A DNA stretch of 9,244 nucleotides from assembly GCA_016926495.1 (NCBI GenBank), contig JAFGOL010000022.1, positions 1-9,244 on the forward strand. Reading direction: 5' to 3'. Shown here piece after piece: positions 6,396 through 9,244 of the stretch. The stretch is from Oligoflexia bacterium. GTDB lineage: Bacteria; Bdellovibrionota; JAFGOL01. The position numbers were made by a program, and so were the translations under genes. A model generated the notes under the pieces. It had not been told where the DNA came from, made no database searches, and was given only the letters and a program-made list of their open reading frames with translations. Within the stretch, counting starts at the first letter, position 1, and each line of letters starts with the position of its first letter.

Positions 6396-7268
6396 ATGGG
6401 TATTGACAAAGAAAAGATTATTAACGGCATGGGTGATTTGCCGACGCTTCCGAGCATAGTGCAGGAGTTGAGGAAAAAGCTCGTTGATCCCAAAGCAAGC
6501 GCATCGGATATCTCCAATATTGTTACGAATGACGTAGCTATTTCGGCCAAGATACTCAGGCTGGTCAATTCGGCTTTTTACGGACTTGAAAGAAAGGTTG
6601 AAAGTATACAGCATGCAGTAGCCTATCTCGGTTTCAGAAATATATATAATCTTGTATTGAACCTGACGGTATTCAAGGTGTTTTCCGGCAAACTCGGCGA
6701 AACGGGTTTTAAATGGAATAATTTCTGGCTTCATTGCCTGGCAACAGCCGAGGCCTCCAGAATTATCGCTAATGAGGTCAGGTACAAAGATCCCGATGCG
6801 GCGTTTACCGCAGGTCTTCTTCATGATCTTGGCAAACTGGTACTCGGATATAAATTTCCCAATGAGTTTGAGTACATTATACAGAAAGCCAACGCGTCAA
6901 AGCTAAGTTTCAGCCAGGCCGAGGCCGGTTTGATAGAAATTGATCACGCCGAGATAGGTTTTATAACAGCCTCGTATTGGCAACTGCCCCAAATAATAAA
7001 GGCAGTGATAAAGCATCACCACCAGTTGTCTTCCTTTGAGAGGACCTGGGAATTGATTTCAAAGGATTTGATTGTTGATATTATTATTATCGCGGATGTC
7101 GTCGTGCAAAAAATGGGTATAGGAGCGAACGGTTCCTTTTTGGTGCCGGAGTTCCCTGAGCCACCTGTAAGCAGGCTGGGGATTAATAAGGACATTATGC
7201 TGGGTATAAAAGAAAAGCTTGACGGAAAAAAGGACCAGTTGAATCAGATACTGGGATTAATAGCCTGA
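6396..7268 (+). CDS. HDOD-domain signalling protein
   Basis: The 290-residue product is a stand-alone HDOD protein. The first half has the family's LPTLPSIVQELRKKL (15-29), ISAKILRLVNSAFYGL (49-64) and VAYLGFRNIYNLVL (75-88). The second half carries the HD-like part: H113, AGLLHDLGK (139-147, H143 and D144), H184, the histidines of IKHHH (207-209) and D234. HDOD proteins are cytosolic and occur widely beside chemotaxis and second-messenger genes. Many are thought to act as scaffolds, but here most ligand positions of HD hydrolases look retained. GAGGAA at 6385-6390, five bases before the ATG, supports the start. It is the last gene of the operon, nine bases after the phosphatase stop, and ends six bases from a converging gene. 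Its biochemical role is unknown. Confidence 0.93.
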   Translation: MGIDKEKIINGMGDLPTLPSIVQELRKKLVDPKASASDISNIVTNDVAISAKILRLVNSAFYGLERKVESIQHAVAYLGFRNIYNLVLNLTVFKVFSGKLGETGFKWNNFWLHCLATAEASRIIANEVRYKDPDAAFTAGLLHDLGKLVLGYKFPNEFEYIIQKANASKLSFSQAEAGLIEIDHAEIGFITASYWQLPQIIKAVIKHHHQLSSFERTWELISKDLIVDIIIIADVVVQKMGIGANGSFLVPEFPEPPVSRLGINKDIMLGIKEKLDGKKDQLNQILGLIA

Positions 7269-7274
7269 GTGTGT

Positions 7275-7514
7275 TTATACGATTTTTCTTATAAACTCGA
7301 AGGATTTTATCTCGTCGTATTGGCGCGCTGTTTTCCTTTTTGCTCTTCGCCTTTCAAGCTCAAAAGGAAACGGAGGCGGCGTGGCCTGCTTTTTAAGCTT
7401 GATCTCAAAAAGATTGTCAGTGGAATTGATATTAAAGCAGGTAAAACATGTTATTTCACCTTTGGAATTTACGACCACGTCGTAACTTTCGCAATTAGGA
7501 CATCGATGCTTCAC
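7275..7514 (-). CDS. Small zinc-ribbon protein, GTG start
   Basis: The 79-residue product begins with a compact zinc ribbon, CPNC (5-8) and CFTC (23-26), 14 residues apart, as in TFIIB/TFIIS-type ribbons. A proline stretch (ATPPPFPFE) and a basic helix rich in R and K (ERRRAKRKTARQYDEIK) follow, which fits nucleic-acid binding, though this is inference. It starts with GTG. The start is decided by AGGAG at 7522-7526, seven bases upstream, and there is an extended -10 promoter further up. A plus-strand open frame over the same bases (7269-7553) has no ribosome site and no recognisable domain. The gene converges on the HDOD gene, leaving no room for a normal terminator. The family is not recognised. 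Confidence 0.8.
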   Translation of the reverse strand: MKHRCPNCESYDVVVNSKGEITCFTCFNINSTDNLFEIKLKKQATPPPFPFELERRRAKRKTARQYDEIKSFEFIRKIV

Positions 7515-7521
7515 TTTAGTA

Positions 7522-7526
7522 CTCCT
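7522..7526 (-). promoter_or_regulatory. Ribosome binding site deciding a GTG start
   Basis: AGGAG on the minus strand stands seven bases before the GTG at 7514. No in-frame ATG lies near, so this site fixes the start of the small zinc-ribbon gene. Confidence 0.75.
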
Positions 7527-7563
7527 TATAAATTACAATTTGTTAAAAACTAAAGCTTCACAG

Positions 7564-7572
7564 ATTATAGCA
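7564..7572 (-). promoter_or_regulatory. Extended -10 promoter of the small zinc-ribbon gene
   Basis: Read on the minus strand the bases are TGCTATAAT: a perfect TATAAT with the TG of an extended -10 element in its correct place. No good -35 box is present 16-18 bases upstream, which extended -10 promoters tolerate. Transcription would start near 7557, giving a leader of about 43 bases that holds the AGGAG site. Confidence 0.55.
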
Positions 7573-7594
7573 TAAAGTTTCTGAATTAATATAT

Positions 7595-7609
7595 CATAAT
7601 TGAATTATG
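7595..7609. promoter_or_regulatory. Candidate operator: CATAAT-N3-ATTATG inverted repeat
   Basis: CATAAT (7595-7600) and ATTATG (7604-7609) form a perfect six-base inverted repeat with three bases between. It lies in the 235-base gap between two divergent genes, about 25 bases upstream of the extended -10 box. It is AT-rich, so chance is a real alternative. The rest of the gap shows only AT-rich DNA and the two promoters listed. Confidence 0.3.
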
Positions 7610-7692
7610 CCTGATAATCTGTTATGAGTACTTTGTAATACGTTGAAAGTATTGATTTTTTAAAAACTTTTCGGGGTATTAAATTTTTTTTA

Positions 7693-7721
7693 TTGTTTAG
7701 AATGTGTTTTATTCATATAAT
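7693..7721 (+). promoter_or_regulatory. Sigma-70 promoter of the ABC transporter operon
   Basis: TTGTTT (7693-7698) and a perfect TATAAT (7716-7721) are separated by exactly 17 bases. The predicted start near 7728 leaves a leader of about 20 bases containing AGGGAGG. Confidence 0.65.
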
Positions 7722-7736
7722 TATATTTTTCTTGTC

Positions 7737-7743
7737 AGGGAGG
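7737..7743 (+). promoter_or_regulatory. Ribosome binding site deciding the GTG start of the ABC ATPase
   Basis: AGGGAGG ends six bases before the GTG at 7750. An ATG at 7748 overlaps that GTG but reads ATG-TGC-TGA, a two-codon dead end, so the GTG is the real start. Confidence 0.8.
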
Positions 7744-7749
7744 TAAAAT

Positions 7750-8370
7750 GTGCTGAAGATCAATTCAGTCTCATTCAAATACCGTCCCGGCTCGTCGTAT
7801 GTACTTAAGGATTGCCGCGCTGTTTTTAACACGTTCGGGAAATTTCTGATAACCGGAAAAAACGGCGCCGGAAAATCAACCTTTATGGATATCGCCTCGG
7901 GCTTCAGACAGCCTCATTCGGGCTCCGTCTCTTATTTCGGAGTTGATATGTATTCAAGCACCAGAAATCTTCAAAGGTTGCGTTGCCTGATTTCATATCT
8001 GCCGGCATCCCTGGTTTTGTCCGGTAACCTCAGGGTACGTGATTATATTTCGTTATGGTCAGGGACTTTTTTCCCGGGCGATATTATCGGTGATTTGGAT
8101 CTTGAAAAGCATTTTAATTGTCCCTATTCGGAATTATCGGACGGTTACAAAATGCGCCTTAAACTCGCTATAACATTTTCAAGGGGGGTTTATATACTTG
8201 TTGACGAACCCTTGAAAAGCCAGGACGGTACTGTTTTCGATATGTTTTCACACCTGGTTGATACGTACACGAGGGGCAGAACGGTTATTGTCGATAATCC
8301 TTCGATGATCGGAAACCTGAAGTGGGACAAGGTTTATAATATAGAGGGCGGTCGGATCAATGAAGTATAA
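7750..8370 (+). CDS. ABC transporter ATP-binding protein, with divergent Q- and H-loops
   Basis: The 206-residue product is an ABC ATPase that would power export together with the next genes. The P-loop is GKNGAGKST (36-44), the Walker B is YILVDEP (148-154) with catalytic E153, and the signature is LSDGYKMRLKLA (129-140) in place of LSGGQ. The Q-loop position reads ISYLPASLV (81-89) with no glutamine. The H-loop reads VIVDNPSM (179-186), with asparagine or aspartate where the switch histidine normally stands. ATP binding seems intact, but hydrolysis may be altered. It is also shorter than the usual 230-300 residues, lacking a C-terminal extension. Its last 11 bases overlap the permease gene. 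The substrate is unknown. Confidence 0.9.
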   Translation: MLKINSVSFKYRPGSSYVLKDCRAVFNTFGKFLITGKNGAGKSTFMDIASGFRQPHSGSVSYFGVDMYSSTRNLQRLRCLISYLPASLVLSGNLRVRDYISLWSGTFFPGDIIGDLDLEKHFNCPYSELSDGYKMRLKLAITFSRGVYILVDEPLKSQDGTVFDMFSHLVDTYTRGRTVIVDNPSMIGNLKWDKVYNIEGGRINEV

Positions 8371-9076
8371 CAGAACATTCAGAGAGATAGTTTCAGCTCC
8401 TGTTTTTTTTGTGCTGTTCGCTGTTTTTCTTGTGCTTACGGGTTACAGGTTCTATTCGTTGCTGATCTCATATATTGAATTGACCGGCATGTATCCTGAT
8501 TTTGTGTTTGGCGCGGAAATAAAGAGATGGCTTGCCTTTGATATTAATATCGGGATTTTTCCTAAACTATTCGTTTTTTATTCGTACCTTGTGATCATAC
8601 TCGTCCCCCTGCTTTTATCGTCACTGTCCAATGACAGGAAAAACCGGGTGGACCAGGTGGAGTTATTGTGCTCGGGGCGTAACGAGTTTTCGCTTCTTAT
8701 GGATAAAGTAAGCGCCGTGATCCTGGTGCTCGGGATACTGTTTATACCCACGCTGATTTATCCTTTTCTCTTGTCTTTTTTTGCCGCTCCCGACTATGGT
8801 ATTCTCGTTTCTTCTTATTTTGCCCTGCTGTTACTTTCTCTTCTGGCTGCCGCGTCGTCCCTGCCCCTGAGTATACTGGAACTGCCGCCGGCAATAGCGT
8901 CATTTATCAATATTGTCCTGTTCGGTCTTATCCATAATTATTTTTTGAGCGGTTATATTTCCTCTTTTTTCATAGGTTCCATAGACTTATCCTTCTGCGT
9001 TTTTTTCATTGTCTGTTTTTGCGGTTTTGTTTTTTTTAGTGTCAAAGTATATTTTTCGGGCAGGTATCCGGGATGA
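8360..9076 (+). CDS. ABC-2 type permease, GldF-like
   Basis: The 238-residue product is an inner-membrane permease with about six hydrophobic segments (near 13-40, 70-87, 115-138, 146-168, 174-196 and 205-232). The N-terminus (NRTFREIVSAPVFFVLFAVF) and the cytoplasmic loop after the second segment (SSLSNDRKNRVDQVELLCSG, about 87-106), followed by a span, have the shape of GldF and related ABC-2 permeases, where a loop of the EKRSGTLELLL kind normally occurs. Here that loop is diverged. It overlaps the ATPase gene by 11 bases and the next gene by four (ATGA), a fully coupled operon. GldF belongs to the Bacteroidetes gliding system, but homologues are common in non-gliding bacteria, so gliding should not be assumed. 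Confidence 0.85.
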   Translation: MKYNRTFREIVSAPVFFVLFAVFLVLTGYRFYSLLISYIELTGMYPDFVFGAEIKRWLAFDINIGIFPKLFVFYSYLVIILVPLLLSSLSNDRKNRVDQVELLCSGRNEFSLLMDKVSAVILVLGILFIPTLIYPFLLSFFAAPDYGILVSSYFALLLLSLLAAASSLPLSILELPPAIASFINIVLFGLIHNYFLSGYISSFFIGSIDLSFCVFFIVCFCGFVFFSVKVYFSGRYPG

Positions 9077-9244
9077 AAAGCCTGCTGTTGCTGCTCATGA
9101 TAGTTACCGGTATTTTACTGTTTTTGTCATACAGGCTTATTCCGGAATATTCCGTAAGGGTATGGTACGCGCTTGCCCTGTATTCATTAGCCGTCTTTTT
9201 TGTTTCAAGGTTCTTTTTTGTATCTGAGTTCAGGCGTATCCTGT
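9073..9244 (+). CDS. Partial membrane protein, third gene of the ABC operon
   Basis: This gene starts at an ATG overlapping the permease stop (ATGA) and runs off the window, leaving 57 codons. The visible part has two hydrophobic helices (about 3-19 and 31-47, the latter ending FFVSRFFFVSEF), separated by RLIPEYSVRVWY. In GldF-type operons the next gene is usually GldG-like (an auxiliary membrane-anchored subunit), and a short N-terminal membrane hairpin fits that. No diagnostic GldG motif is in the visible part, so this is a positional guess. Another frame at 9009-9227 is open but has no domain. Confidence 0.7.
   Translation, partial: MKSLLLLLMIVTGILLFLSYRLIPEYSVRVWYALALYSLAVFFVSRFFFVSEFRRIL

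Noticed and set aside
6231..6824. Long minus-strand open frame (197 codons)
   Set aside because: It lies opposite the phosphatase and HDOD genes, which have clear domains. It has no recognisable domain of its own and looks like a shadow.
7269..7553. Plus-strand open frame of 94 codons after the HDOD gene
   Set aside because: It has no ribosome site or domain and overlaps the minus-strand zinc-ribbon gene, which has CxxC pairs, AGGAG and a promoter.
9009..9227. Plus-strand frame of 72 codons at the window end
   Set aside because: It overlaps the permease and the coupled third gene in a different frame. The ATGA overlap at 9073 supports the other reading.
1..9244. CRISPR arrays, tRNA or rRNA genes, insertion sequences, riboswitches, rho-independent terminators
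   Set aside because: I looked on both strands and saw no regularly spaced repeats, tRNA-like folds, transposase genes or GC hairpins followed by T runs that I could support.

Overview
This 9.2 kb window is bacterial chromosome of moderate to AT-leaning composition. Genes are tightly packed, starts overlap stops, and ATG, GTG and probable TTG-type alternatives occur. A lipoprotein signal peptide, a sigma-54 type promoter, a possible FliL-like protein and a GldF-like ABC permease suggest a Gram-negative-type, probably uncultivated lineage (Omnitrophota or Elusimicrobiota would fit). The taxonomic guess is weak because no rRNA or marker set is present.

Layout. (1) Positions 1-1016, minus strand: apt (adenine phosphoribosyltransferase) is followed, with a one-base stop/start overlap, by a class I SAM-dependent methyltransferase that has lost its C-terminal third. 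A REP-like GGGAC...GTCC palindromic sequence lies just past the truncation. (2) 1113-2747, plus: uvrC, divergent from apt, complete through the nuclease domain but lacking the C-terminal helix-hairpin-helix region. (3) 2753-2947, minus: a 64-residue zinc-ribbon-like protein. (4) 3068-3460, plus: a one-TM, possibly FliL-like protein. (5) 3521-7268, plus: a compact five-gene signalling operon behind a textbook -24/-12 sigma-54 promoter. It encodes a C39-like cysteine-peptidase lipoprotein, an RsbW/SpoIIAB-like ATPase with a long N-terminal extension, an STAS protein, a SpoIIE/RsbU-type PP2C phosphatase with a cysteine-motif N-terminal domain, and an HDOD protein. (6) 7275-7514, minus: a second small zinc-ribbon protein with a GTG start and an extended -10 promoter. 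(7) 7750-window end, plus: an ABC exporter operon (divergent ATPase, GldF-like permease, start of a third membrane gene) behind a perfect -10 box.

How it works together. The centre of interest is the operon at 3521-7268. Kinase/anti-factor, STAS antagonist and PP2C phosphatase are the three parts of a partner-switching circuit: the kinase phosphorylates the STAS serine, the phosphatase removes the phosphate, and the unphosphorylated STAS protein sequesters the kinase. No sigma factor gene lies beside it, so the output is unknown. The co-transcribed HDOD protein and the outer-face protease-like lipoprotein are plausible output and input partners, but that is inference. Predicted sigma-54 control would place the whole circuit under an activator-dependent promoter.
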